A DNA stretch of 64,000 bases from Streptomyces shenzhenensis (GTDB lineage Bacteria > Actinomycetota > Actinomycetes > Streptomycetales > Streptomycetaceae): contig NZ_PENI01000017.1 of NCBI RefSeq assembly GCF_003688995.1, positions 1 to 64,000 on the forward strand. Reading direction: 5' to 3'. Both the position numbers and the translations under genes were made by a program. Of this stretch, positions 41,759 through 49,671 are shown piece by piece (position 1 is the stretch's first letter; each line of letters starts with the position of its first letter). The notes under the pieces were generated by a model. The model ran no database searches, was not told the DNA's origin, and was given only the letters and a program-made list of their open reading frames with translations.

Positions 41759-44719
41759 ATGGACGGTGGACCGCGAGTACCGAAGCAGCGGCGTCCCGGC
41801 TCCTCGGCCCAGGAGCCGGCCGCGCTGCGCTTCGGCGTGCTCGGTCCGGTGCGCGCCTGGCACGGCGAGGAGCCGCTCAGCACCGGTTCCCCGCAGCAGC
41901 GCGCCCTGCTCGCCGCCCTGTTGCTGCGCGAGGGCAGGACGGCGACCGCGCCGGAGCTGATCGACGCGCTCTGGGGCACCGAGCCGCCCCTGCAGGCCCT
42001 CGCCGCCATACGGACGTACGCCTCGCGCCTGCGCAAGGCGCTCGGCCCCGGCGTCCTGGTCAGCGAGTCCGGCGGCTACGCGGTGCGCGGCCTCGGCGAG
42101 GGCGCCCTGGACCTGGCGGTGGCGCAGGACCTCGTGACGGAGGCGGAGCAGGCCCGCAACGCCGGCGACCTGTGCCATGCGCGGGACGTGCTGAACCGGG
42201 TGCTGGCGCTGTGGGACGGCGAGCCGCTCGCCGGCGTGCCCGGGCCGTACGCCGACGCGCAGCGGGTACGGCTCGACGAGTGGCGGCTGCAACTCCTCGA
42301 ATCCCGCCTCGACATGGACCTGGAACAGGGCTGCCACGCGGAGGCGGTGTCGGAGCTGACCGCGCTGACCGCGGCGCACCCCCTGCGGGAACGGCTGCGC
42401 GAACTGCTGATGCTGGCGCTCTACCGCAGCGGCCGGCAGGCGGAGGCCCTCGCCGTGTACGCCGACACCCGGCGGCTGCTCGCCGAGGAGCTCGGCGTCG
42501 ACCCGCGCCCCGGTCTGCGCGACCTCCAGCAGCGCATCCTCCAGGCCGACCCGGCCCTCGCCGAACCCTCAGCGCCGTTCGCCGAGCCCGCTCCGGTCGC
42601 GGTCCGCCCCGCCCAGCTCCCGGCGACCGTGGCGGACTTCACCGGCCGGGCCTCCTTCGTCACCGAGCTGAGCCAGATCCTCGCCTCCGCCTCGGAGGCC
42701 GAGGGCCGGGTGATGGCCGTCTCGGCGCTCGCCGGGATCGGCGGCGTCGGCAAGACCACCCTGGCCGTGCACGTGGCCCACCGGGCACGGGCCGCCTTCC
42801 CCGACGGGCAGCTGTATGTCGACCTCCAGGGCGCCGGGCCGCGGGCGGCGGAACCGGAGACGGTCCTCGGCTCGTTCCTCAGGGCGCTCGGCACGGCGGA
42901 CGCGGCCATCCCCGACTCGCTGGCGGACCGGGCCGCGCTGTACCGGTCGTTGCTGGACGGCCGCCGGGTCCTGGTGCTCCTGGACAACGCCCGCGACGCG
43001 GCGCAGGTACGGCCGCTGCTGCCCGGCACGGAGGGCTGCGCCGCACTGGTCACCTCGCGCATGAGGATGGTGGACCTGGCCGGTGCCCATCTGGTCGACC
43101 TGGACGTGATGTCCCCGGACGAGGCGCTGGCCCTGTTCACGAAGATCGTCGGGGCGGAGCGGGTCGCCGCGGAACGGAAGGCCGCGCTGGATGTCGTGGC
43201 GGCCTGCGGCTTTCTGCCCCTGGCCATCCGGATCGCCGCCTCCCGGCTGGCCTCCCGGCGCACCTGGACGGTGTCCGTCCTCGCGGCGAAGCTGGCGGAC
43301 GAGCGGCGCAGGCTGGACGAGTTGCAGGCCGGCGACCTCGCGGTCAAGGCGACGTTCGAGCTGGGCTACGGCCAGCTGGAGCCGGCCCAGGCGCGGGCGT
43401 TCCGGCTGCTCGGCCTGGCGGACGGGCCGGACATCTCGCTCGCGGCGGCGGCTGCCGTGCTGGACCTGCCGCCGGAGGCGACCGAGGATCTGCTGGAGTC
43501 CCTGGTGGACACGTCCCTGCTGGAGTCCGCGGCCCCGGGACGCTACCGCTTCCACGACCTGGTCCGCCTCTACGCCCGCGCCTGCGCGGAGCGCGACGAG
43601 CACCCGCCGAGCGAGCGGACGGCGGCCATGTCCCGGCTGCTGGACTTCTACCTGGCGACCACGGCGGGCGTCTACGCGATCGAACGGCCCGGGGACCGCC
43701 TGGTCGACGACCTGGCCGCCACCGAGCACCCGGGCCTGCGCTTCACGGAGGGCACCGCGGCCCTGGACTGGCTGTACTCGGAGGCGGCCCCGCTGCTGGC
43801 CTGCGTACGCCAGTGCGCCGGCACGGAGCGGCTGCGGCGCGGTGTGGATCTCCTGTGGGCGGCGAAGGACCTGACCGAGTCGGGGGCCAACTCGCACCAG
43901 TACGAGACGACCGCGCGGGCAATGTGCGAGGCGACGGAGGCGTCCGGGGACGCGCGGGCGGAGGGCAGAGCGCGCACCGTCCTCACGGATGTCCTCCTGG
44001 TCTCCGGCCGCATCCAGCAGGCCGAGGAGGAGGCCCGCGTCGCCATGGAACTCGCGGAGTCCGAACGGGACGCGACGGCGGTGAGCTGGGTGGCCAACAA
44101 CCGGGGCCTGATCTGCCTGCACCAGGGCCGGTTCCAGGACGGCAAGGTGCTCTTCGACCGGGCCATCGCGGGTCTGCGGGCGGCGGCGAACCGCCCGTTC
44201 GAAGCGACGGCCCTGGGCAATCTCTCCCGTGCGCACCTGGGCATGGGCAACATCGTCCGGGCCGTCGAGATCGCGGAGCGCGGCGTCGCGGCGCACAGCG
44301 AGATCGGCCGCACGGTGCGCCTCGCGAACAGCCACTTCGCACTGGGCGTCGCGCTGACCCGGGCCGGCCGTCACAAGGAAGCCCTCAGCCAGTTCTCGGA
44401 GGCGCTGGGGATCTTCCGCAACCACCGGCAGCGGCTGTGGGAGGGCACGACCAACTTCCGCATCGCCGAAGTGCACTTGGCCGCCCAACGCCCCGCGCAG
44501 GCCGCACAGCACGCCGAACAGGCCCTCGCGCTCGGCTGCATAGGCGGCGACCGGATGCGCGGCAACGTCCTGACGCTCCTGGGCCGGGCGCTCGCCGCCC
44601 TGAGCCAGGTGGACCGGGCCAATGCCTGCTGGCGCGAGGCGCTCAACCTCCACGAGCAGCACAACGCTCAGGAGGCGGACATCGTGCGGGCGCTCCTGGC
44701 CCCCGCCTCCGCGGCCTGA
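41759..44719 (+). CDS. afsR: AfsR global regulator of secondary metabolism (SARP + NB-ARC + TPR)
   Basis: A 986-residue protein matching AfsR in order and length (993 in S. coelicolor). Residues 20-115 are a winged-helix OmpR-like DNA-binding domain (RFGVLGPVRAW..., SPQQRALLAALLLREGR), about 120-270 a bacterial transcriptional activation domain, from 320 an NB-ARC ATPase with the P-loop IGGVGKTTLA and VLVLLDNARDAAQVRPLL, and the last 300 residues TPR-like repeats. AfsR is phosphorylated by AfsK and activates afsS, which follows directly. The ATG at 41759 follows AGGGGGAC. No operator of the CGTCAG type precedes it. Confidence 0.95.
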   Translation: MDGGPRVPKQRRPGSSAQEPAALRFGVLGPVRAWHGEEPLSTGSPQQRALLAALLLREGRTATAPELIDALWGTEPPLQALAAIRTYASRLRKALGPGVLVSESGGYAVRGLGEGALDLAVAQDLVTEAEQARNAGDLCHARDVLNRVLALWDGEPLAGVPGPYADAQRVRLDEWRLQLLESRLDMDLEQGCHAEAVSELTALTAAHPLRERLRELLMLALYRSGRQAEALAVYADTRRLLAEELGVDPRPGLRDLQQRILQADPALAEPSAPFAEPAPVAVRPAQLPATVADFTGRASFVTELSQILASASEAEGRVMAVSALAGIGGVGKTTLAVHVAHRARAAFPDGQLYVDLQGAGPRAAEPETVLGSFLRALGTADAAIPDSLADRAALYRSLLDGRRVLVLLDNARDAAQVRPLLPGTEGCAALVTSRMRMVDLAGAHLVDLDVMSPDEALALFTKIVGAERVAAERKAALDVVAACGFLPLAIRIAASRLASRRTWTVSVLAAKLADERRRLDELQAGDLAVKATFELGYGQLEPAQARAFRLLGLADGPDISLAAAAAVLDLPPEATEDLLESLVDTSLLESAAPGRYRFHDLVRLYARACAERDEHPPSERTAAMSRLLDFYLATTAGVYAIERPGDRLVDDLAATEHPGLRFTEGTAALDWLYSEAAPLLACVRQCAGTERLRRGVDLLWAAKDLTESGANSHQYETTARAMCEATEASGDARAEGRARTVLTDVLLVSGRIQQAEEEARVAMELAESERDATAVSWVANNRGLICLHQGRFQDGKVLFDRAIAGLRAAANRPFEATALGNLSRAHLGMGNIVRAVEIAERGVAAHSEIGRTVRLANSHFALGVALTRAGRHKEALSQFSEALGIFRNHRQRLWEGTTNFRIAEVHLAAQRPAQAAQHAEQALALGCIGGDRMRGNVLTLLGRALAALSQVDRANACWREALNLHEQHNAQEADIVRALLAPASAA

Positions 44720-44724
44720 CCGGC

Positions 44725-44783
44725 AGAGTGCCCGGCGGGCCGTCGCGGCCGTTCAGCGTTCGTTTATCGCCGCCGGGCACTCT
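44725..44783. promoter_or_regulatory. afsR-afsS spacer: inverted repeat enclosing AfsR/PHO-box-like repeats
   Basis: AGAGTGCCCGGCGG (44725-44738) and CCGCCGGGCACTCT (44770-44783) are perfect 14-base arms. The 31-base centre holds GTTCAGCGTTCGTTTATCG, resembling tandem heptamers such as AfsR and PhoP bind at afsS promoters. The structure may end afsR transcription and at the same time display the activator site for afsS, 152 bases before the afsS start. Confidence 0.6.
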
Positions 44784-44934
44784 CTCTTCACGACGGACCG
44801 TCGCGTCGGGGGGCAGACGGTCCGACCAGGAGCCCAACGGTTAGAGTGCGGCTCCGAACGCCCGCCCGGCGGCCCTCGGGGGAGTTTCTGGGCGGGCGTT
44901 CCTCACTCACCACCAAGCAGAGGGATTCAGGACC

Positions 44935-45120
44935 ATGAGTGACAAGAAGACGGACTCGGCCGCCACTCAGCGGGACAACGCGATGCCGACGCCGCCGGCG
45001 GCCGACGAGACCATCACCACGCTCGACAACGCCATGCCCACCCCTCCGGCCAAGGACGCCGTCAAGACGATGGACAACGCCATGCCCGCGCCGCCCGCGC
45101 TGGACCTGGACGACAAGTAG
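44935..45120 (+). CDS. afsS: AfsS, small regulator of secondary metabolism
   Basis: A 61-residue acidic protein directly downstream of afsR, the position and size of AfsS (63 in S. coelicolor). It carries three repeats of DNAMPTPPA or DNAMPAPPA at residues 14-22, 31-39 and 47-55, spaced 16 to 17 residues apart, matching the triple repeat known for AfsS. AfsS has no DNA-binding domain; it raises antibiotic output by an unresolved mechanism. Expression is expected to depend on AfsR acting at the region around 44751. A perfect hairpin terminator follows at 45141. Confidence 0.93.
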   Translation: MSDKKTDSAATQRDNAMPTPPAADETITTLDNAMPTPPAKDAVKTMDNAMPAPPALDLDDK

Positions 45121-45140
45121 GCCTTCCACCGGACGGGGAG

Positions 45141-45176
45141 CGGCCGCGGCGGCGCGGAGGGGAGCCGCCGCGGCCG
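45141..45176 (+). terminator. afsS terminator
   Basis: Perfect 13-base arms CGGCCGCGGCGGC (45141-45153) and GCCGCCGCGGCCG (45164-45176) with a 10-base loop, 21 bases after the afsS stop. Confidence 0.8.
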
Positions 45177-45255
45177 AGGCGTGTCAAGGGGCGCGGCCAG
45201 GCCAATTCCTGGCGCAGAGCCCTCGGTCGGGTCGAGCGACCGTCCCTCCCGCCGC

Positions 45256-45261
45256 TAGCGT
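45256..45261 (+). promoter_or_regulatory. Candidate -10 box of the 48-residue peptide gene
   Basis: TAGCGT in the context GCCGCTAGCGTCAC, 40 bases before the ATG at 45301. The same GCTAGCGTCAC appears before the gene at 18609. No good -35 is visible. Confidence 0.4.
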
Positions 45262-45300
45262 CACACACGTCCGGCACGTCCTTCCCCGGCAGGAGACGAG

Positions 45301-45447
45301 ATGACCCGCGCCCAGAAGATCCTCGCCGTCGTCGCCCTCGTCCTCGGCGTCACCGCCGTCGTCACGAGCCCGGCGTCGGCCGAGAACGCGATGCCGTCGA
45401 GCCCGCAGGACGGTGTCGTGGTGACAGTGGAGAACCCGATGCCCTGA
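45301..45447 (+). CDS. Small secreted peptide with AfsS-like NAMP motifs
   Basis: A 48-codon gene. Residues 1-27 are a textbook signal peptide (MTRAQKILAVVALVLGVTAV, then VTSPASA with cleavage after ASA). The mature peptide of 21 residues begins ENAMPSSPQDG and ends VENPMP, repeating the D/E-N-A-M-P core of AfsS, encoded just upstream. AGGAG lies 5 bases before the ATG, and a perfect 14-base hairpin terminator follows the stop by 12 bases, so it is a complete monocistronic unit. Possible roles are an extracellular signal, a processed pheromone or a surface peptide linked to AfsR/AfsS; all of these are inference. No modifying enzymes are adjacent. Confidence 0.8.
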   Translation: MTRAQKILAVVALVLGVTAVVTSPASAENAMPSSPQDGVVVTVENPMP

Positions 45448-45458
45448 CGCCTCTGCAA

Positions 45459-45493
45459 CGAGCGGGGACCGGCTCGCGGCCGGTCCCCGCTCG
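45459..45493. terminator. Terminator of the 48-residue peptide gene
   Basis: CGAGCGGGGACCGG (45459-45472), 7-base loop, CCGGTCCCCGCTCG (45480-45493): perfect 14-base arms. It can also receive the converging acyl-CoA ligase transcript (ends 45549). Confidence 0.82.
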
Positions 45494-45548
45494 CGTTCCC
45501 GCTCGTCCGGCGAACGGCACGGGCCCGCCGGAACTCCCTTGTGGTGTC

Positions 45549-47150
45549 TCATCGTTCGCGCAGTTCGCCCTTCAGGACCTTGCCGCTCGCGTTTCTCGGC
45601 AGGTCGCCCACGAACTGCACCGTCCGCGGGACCTTGTAGTTGGCCATCTCGCGGCGGGACCAGGCGATCAGGTCGTCGGCGGTCAGGAGGGCGCCCGGAC
45701 GGCGGACCACGAACGCCTTGCCGACCTCGCCGAGCCGCGGGTCGGGGACGCCGACCACCGCCGCGTCGGCCACGTCCGGGTGCAGGGCGAGGAGTTGCTC
45801 GATCTCGGCCGGGTAGGCGTTGAAGCCGCCGACGATGAACATGTCCTTCAGCCGGTCCGTGATGCGCAGGTTGCCGGCGCCGTCGAGGACGCCCACGTCC
45901 CCGGTGCGCAGCCAGCCGTCCGGCGTCATCGCCTCGGCCGTCGCCGCCGCGTCCCGGTAGTAGCCGCGCATCACGTTGAAGCCCTGGACCAGCACCTCGC
46001 CGGCGGTGCCGGCGGGCACCGGGGTGCCCGCCGGGTCCACGACCCGGACCCGGGTGCCGGGGATCGCCCGGCCCGACGTCGACGCGATCACCGTCGGCTC
46101 GTCGCCGCGGCGGCACATCGTCGCCATGCCGCTCGCCTCCGACAGCCCGTACGCCGTCAGCACCGTCTCCACGCCGAGTTCGCCGCGCAGCCGCTCCACC
46201 AGCCGCAGGGGGACGACCGCCGCGCCCGTCACCACGAGACGCAGCGCCGACAGGTCGTGGCCGGCCCGGGCCGGGTGGTCGAGCAGCGACTGGAGGAGGG
46301 TCGGCGGGCCGGGCAGCACGGTGACCCGTTCCGCGGCGAGGTTCGCCAGCGCCGTGTCCACGTTGAACACCGGCTGCGGGATCATCGTCGCGCCCCGCGT
46401 GAGACAGGCGATCACGCCCGCCTTGTAGCCGAAGGTGTGGAAGAAGGGGTTCACGATGAGGTAGCGGTCGCGGGCGCGCAGGCCGGCCAGGCCGGCCCAG
46501 ATGTCGTAGGCACGCAGGGTCTGCGCGTGGGTGATCATCGCGCCTTTGGGGCGGCCCGTGGTCCCCGAGGTGAAGACGATGTCGGAGAGGCAGCCGCCGT
46601 CCACGCGCCGCGCACGCGCGGTCAGTTCGGCCCGCCCCACGCCCTCGCCGCCCGCCAGGAAGTCCTGCCACGTCCGGAAGTCGGCCGGGGCGTCCTCGGC
46701 GAGGACCACCACCTGTTCCAGCTCGGGCAGCCCGGGCAGCGGGCCCGCCCTCCCGTCGCCCTCGGCCGCCGCCCGCCGCAGCGACGCCACGTACGAGGTG
46801 CCGAGGAAGGTGCCGGTCACGAACAGCAGCCGGGCCCCGCTGCGCCGCAGCACGTCCGCCGCCTCGGCCCCCTTGAAGCGCGTGTTGAGCGGGACGAGGA
46901 CCGCCCCGGCGGACACCGCGCCCAGCGCCGCCACGATCCAGTCGAGGGAGTTGGGCGCCCAGACCGCCACCCGGTCGCCGACGCCGATGCCGCAGGCGAC
47001 GCAGGCCGCCGCCGCGCGTTCGACCCGGGCACCCAGTTCCGCGTACGAGACGCGGGTACGGCCGTCGACCACGGCCTCCGCGTCCGCGTACCGCTCGGCC
47101 GCCGATCGCACCAGGTCCGGGATGCTGTCCCACTGCATGTCATCGCGCAC
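45549..47150 (-). CDS. FadD3-like acyl-CoA ligase
   Basis: A 533-residue adenylate-forming ligase. The P-loop-like motif DIVFTSGTTGRPKGAMITH (AMP-binding), then LTAYGLSEASGMATMC, GWLRTGDVGVLDGAGNLRI and the C-terminal lysine in RNASGKVLKGELRER are all present. The protein resembles FadD3-type ligases that load CoA on steroid ring remnants or other alicyclic acids, but the substrate cannot be proven from sequence. The GTG at 47150 follows GGGGAGG by 7 bases. It diverges from the thiolase-like gene, with two CGTCAG operators between. Confidence 0.9.
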   Translation of the reverse strand: MRDDMQWDSIPDLVRSAAERYADAEAVVDGRTRVSYAELGARVERAAAACVACGIGVGDRVAVWAPNSLDWIVAALGAVSAGAVLVPLNTRFKGAEAADVLRRSGARLLFVTGTFLGTSYVASLRRAAAEGDGRAGPLPGLPELEQVVVLAEDAPADFRTWQDFLAGGEGVGRAELTARARRVDGGCLSDIVFTSGTTGRPKGAMITHAQTLRAYDIWAGLAGLRARDRYLIVNPFFHTFGYKAGVIACLTRGATMIPQPVFNVDTALANLAAERVTVLPGPPTLLQSLLDHPARAGHDLSALRLVVTGAAVVPLRLVERLRGELGVETVLTAYGLSEASGMATMCRRGDEPTVIASTSGRAIPGTRVRVVDPAGTPVPAGTAGEVLVQGFNVMRGYYRDAAATAEAMTPDGWLRTGDVGVLDGAGNLRITDRLKDMFIVGGFNAYPAEIEQLLALHPDVADAAVVGVPDPRLGEVGKAFVVRRPGALLTADDLIAWSRREMANYKVPRTVQFVGDLPRNASGKVLKGELRER

Positions 47151-47180
47151 AACCGGCCTCCCCGAGCCTCCCGACAGATA

Positions 47181-47197
47181 GCTGACTGACCGTCAGA
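47181..47197. promoter_or_regulatory. CGTCAG operator, copy 5
   Basis: GCTGACTgacCGTCAGA, right arm perfect, left arm with two changes. It lies 31 bases upstream of the acyl-CoA ligase start. Confidence 0.65.
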
Positions 47198-47207
47198 TTA
47201 GCTGTAG

Positions 47208-47224
47208 CCTGACGGACTGTCAGC
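47208..47224. promoter_or_regulatory. CGTCAG operator, copy 6
   Basis: CCTGACGgacTGTCAGC, one arm mismatch, 27 bases from copy 5 and 67 bases upstream of the thiolase-like gene. The pair can control both divergent genes. Confidence 0.65.
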
Positions 47225-47290
47225 ACACGGCAGCGCGAAGGACCGGCCCTGCGGGCGGCCGGGCGACCACCGGGCGAAGGGGCGTGCACC

Positions 47291-48451
47291 ATGGCGGGAA
47301 ACGGTCTGAAGGACGCCACCGCGATCGTCGGCATCGGGCAGACGCCGTTCGCCAAGCAGCTCCCGGAGGACGAGAAGACCCTCGCCTGCCGGGCCGTCCT
47401 CGCCGCCCTCGACGACGCCGGGATCGCCCCCGGCGAGGTCGACGCCCTCGCCTCCTACACCATGGAGGAGACCGACGAGGTCGAGCTGGCCAAGGCCGTC
47501 GGCCTCGGCGACCTCACCTTCTTCAGCAAGGCCGGGTACGGCGGCGGCGGTTCCTGCGCCACCGTCGCCCATCTCGCCGCCGCCATCGCCACCGGGCAGG
47601 CCACGGTCGGGGTCGCCTGGCGGTCCCGCAAACGCGGCAGCGGCCCCCGTCCCTGGACCGACACCACGACCCAACTCCCCACGCCCGCCCAGTGGACCCG
47701 TCCCTACGGGCTGCTGCGCCCGGCCGACGAGATCGCCATGCTCGCCCGCCGCTATCTGCACGAGTACGGCGCGACCCGCGACCACCTCTTCAACGTCGCC
47801 CTCGCCTGCCGCAACCGCGCCAACCAGAATCCGGCGGCCGTGATGTACGAACGGCCCCTGACCCGCGAGATGTACATGACCTCCCGCTGGATCAGCGAAC
47901 CGCTCTGCCTCTTCGACAACTGCCTGGAGACCGACGGGGCGCTGGCCTGCGTCGTCGTCTCCCGGGAGCGCGCCCGGGACTGCCGGCGCGCCCCCGTCTA
48001 TGTGCACTCCGCCGCCCAGGGCCTGCCCGCCCAGCACCACGGCATGGTCAACTACTGGAACGACGACCCGCTCACCGGCCCGGCCTGGACCGCCGCCCGG
48101 CAGCTGTGGAAGCACGCCGATCTCACCCCGGACGACATCGACGTCGCCCAGATCTACGACGCGTTCACCGTGCTCATCCCGCTCTCCCTGGAGGGGTACG
48201 GCTTCTGCAGGCGCGGCGAGGGCGCCGCGTACACCGAGGGCGGCGCGCTGGAGATCGGCGGGCGGCTGCCCGTCAACACCGGCGGCGGCGGGCTGTCGGA
48301 GGCGTACGTACACGGCTTCAACCTCATCACCGAAGGCGTCAGGCAACTGCGCGGGACCAGCACCGCCCAGGTCCCGGGGGCCACCGGCTGCCTGGTCACG
48401 GCCGGCGAGGGAGTGCCCACCTCCGCCCTCCTTCTGACGAACAGGAGTTGA
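47291..48451 (+). CDS. Thiolase-like lipid-transfer protein (Ltp type)
   Basis: A 386-residue thiolase-fold protein opening TAIVGIGQTPFAKQLPEDEK. Instead of the thiolase nucleophile context it has GYGGGGSCATVAHLAAAI; a Cys is there but the surrounding motif is changed. The conserved YDAFT (Tyr at about 289) and LPVNTGGGGLSEAYVHG are those of Ltp2-type proteins, which in steroid catabolism cleave side-chain C-C bonds by retro-aldol chemistry with a DUF35 partner. A DUF35 gene follows 7 bases later, supporting such a pair. Preceded by operator copies 5 and 6. Confidence 0.87.
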   Translation: MAGNGLKDATAIVGIGQTPFAKQLPEDEKTLACRAVLAALDDAGIAPGEVDALASYTMEETDEVELAKAVGLGDLTFFSKAGYGGGGSCATVAHLAAAIATGQATVGVAWRSRKRGSGPRPWTDTTTQLPTPAQWTRPYGLLRPADEIAMLARRYLHEYGATRDHLFNVALACRNRANQNPAAVMYERPLTREMYMTSRWISEPLCLFDNCLETDGALACVVVSRERARDCRRAPVYVHSAAQGLPAQHHGMVNYWNDDPLTGPAWTAARQLWKHADLTPDDIDVAQIYDAFTVLIPLSLEGYGFCRRGEGAAYTEGGALEIGGRLPVNTGGGGLSEAYVHGFNLITEGVRQLRGTSTAQVPGATGCLVTAGEGVPTSALLLTNRS

Positions 48452-48458
48452 GACCGAC

Positions 48459-48887
48459 GTGCTGACCCCCGTCACCGACGCCGACGGCGCCCCCTTCTGG
48501 GAGTACGCCGCCCGGGGCGAACTCCGCGTCCAGGCCTGCGCCGACTGCGGCGAACCCCGGTTCCCGCCCCGCCCCTGCTGCCCGCACTGCCAGTCCTTCG
48601 CCCACGAGTGGCGGGCGACCTCGGGGCGCGGGCGCGTCTGGTCGTATGTGCTGCCCCATCCGCCGCTGCTGCCCGACTACGCCGCCCAGGCGCCGTACAA
48701 CGTGATCGTGGTCGAACTCGACGACGCGCCCCGGATCCGGCTCGTCGGGAACCTGGTCACCGGGCCGGGGGCGCCGCTCGACTCCGTACCGGCGGACCGG
48801 ATCCGGATCGGGGCCCGGGTGCAGGTCGTCTTCAGCACCCTCGACGACGGCACCTGTCTGCCCCAGTGGATCCTGGAGCGCCCATGA
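48459..48887 (+). CDS. DUF35 zinc-ribbon/OB-fold protein, partner of the Ltp-like protein
   Basis: A 142-residue protein. The rubredoxin-like zinc ribbon has C27-x2-C30 (ACADCGEPRF) and C41-x2-C44 (CCPHCQSF); the following OB fold (GRVWSYVLPHPPLLPDYAAQ, VIVVELDDAPRIRLVGNLV) binds acyl-CoA in related ChsH2-type subunits. It probably forms a complex with the thiolase-like product of the preceding gene. The GTG at 48459 follows AGGAG by about 11 bases. The stop overlaps the ATG of the enoyl-CoA hydratase gene (ATGA), so the three genes form one translational chain. Confidence 0.9.
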   Translation: MLTPVTDADGAPFWEYAARGELRVQACADCGEPRFPPRPCCPHCQSFAHEWRATSGRGRVWSYVLPHPPLLPDYAAQAPYNVIVVELDDAPRIRLVGNLVTGPGAPLDSVPADRIRIGARVQVVFSTLDDGTCLPQWILERP

Positions 48888-49660
48888 CCGCCGTCCGCGT
48901 CAGCGCCGACCCGGACACCGGCGTCGCCGTCGTCACCCTCGACCGGCCGGCCCGGCTCAACGCCATCGACCTCGCCATGGCCGACGAACTCACCGCGGCC
49001 TGGCGGGCGTTGCGGTTCGACGACACCGTACGGGCGGTCGTCCTCACCGGGGCCGGTGAGCGGGCCTTCAGCACCGGGATCGACCGGGACGCCGTGGTGC
49101 CGCAGCCCTCGTCGCCGTACATGCAGGACGATCCGCTGCTCGCGATCGGGCCGAAGGCGAACGACCTGTGGAAGCCGGTCGTCGCCGCCGTGCGCGGGAT
49201 GGCCTGCGGGGGCGCCTTCTATCTGCTCGGGGAGTCCGACTTCATCGTCGCGGACCCGACCGCCGTCTTCTTCGACCCGCACACCACCTACGGCATGGTC
49301 AGCGCCTACGAGTCGGTGCTGATGGCGCAGCGGATGCCGTTCGGGGAGGTCGCCCGGATGATGCTGATGGGCACCGCCGAGCGGATCTCCGCGCGGCGGG
49401 CCCATGAGATCGGACTGGTCTCCGAACTGACCGGGCCCGGCGGGGCGTTGACCGCGGCATGCGCCTGTGCCGCGGTCATGGCCGGGTATCCGGCCGAGGC
49501 CGTGCAGGGGACGGTGCGCGCACTGTGGGCCGCCCGGGAGGGGGCACTGGCCCAGGGCTTCGCCCAGGCCCCCCACCTCATCTCACTGGGAAATCTCCCC
49601 GCACACCACCAGGCAGCCCTGTTCACCACCCGCAGCCCCAAAAACCCCCACACCCGCTGA
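48884..49660 (+). CDS. Enoyl-CoA hydratase/isomerase-family protein
   Basis: A 258-residue crotonase-fold protein. VAVVTLDRPARLNAIDLAMA is the family opening; the first oxyanion segment is GAGERAFSTGIDRDAV and the second RGMACGGAFYLLGESDF. The usual catalytic glutamates of hydratases are replaced around DPTAVFFDPHTTYGMV, so isomerase or hydrolase activity is equally possible. The ATG at 48884 overlaps the DUF35 stop by four bases. The C-terminal tail ends in TRSPKNPHTR just before the repeat array at 49672, and the last residues may be altered by it. Confidence 0.88.
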   Translation: MTAVRVSADPDTGVAVVTLDRPARLNAIDLAMADELTAAWRALRFDDTVRAVVLTGAGERAFSTGIDRDAVVPQPSSPYMQDDPLLAIGPKANDLWKPVVAAVRGMACGGAFYLLGESDFIVADPTAVFFDPHTTYGMVSAYESVLMAQRMPFGEVARMMLMGTAERISARRAHEIGLVSELTGPGGALTAACACAAVMAGYPAEAVQGTVRALWAAREGALAQGFAQAPHLISLGNLPAHHQAALFTTRSPKNPHTR

Positions 49661-49671
49661 ACAAACGCCAA

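Noticed and set aside
42569..44662. Minus-strand frame of 697 codons
   Set aside because: Antisense to afsR; the AfsR frame carries complete SARP, NB-ARC and TPR parts.
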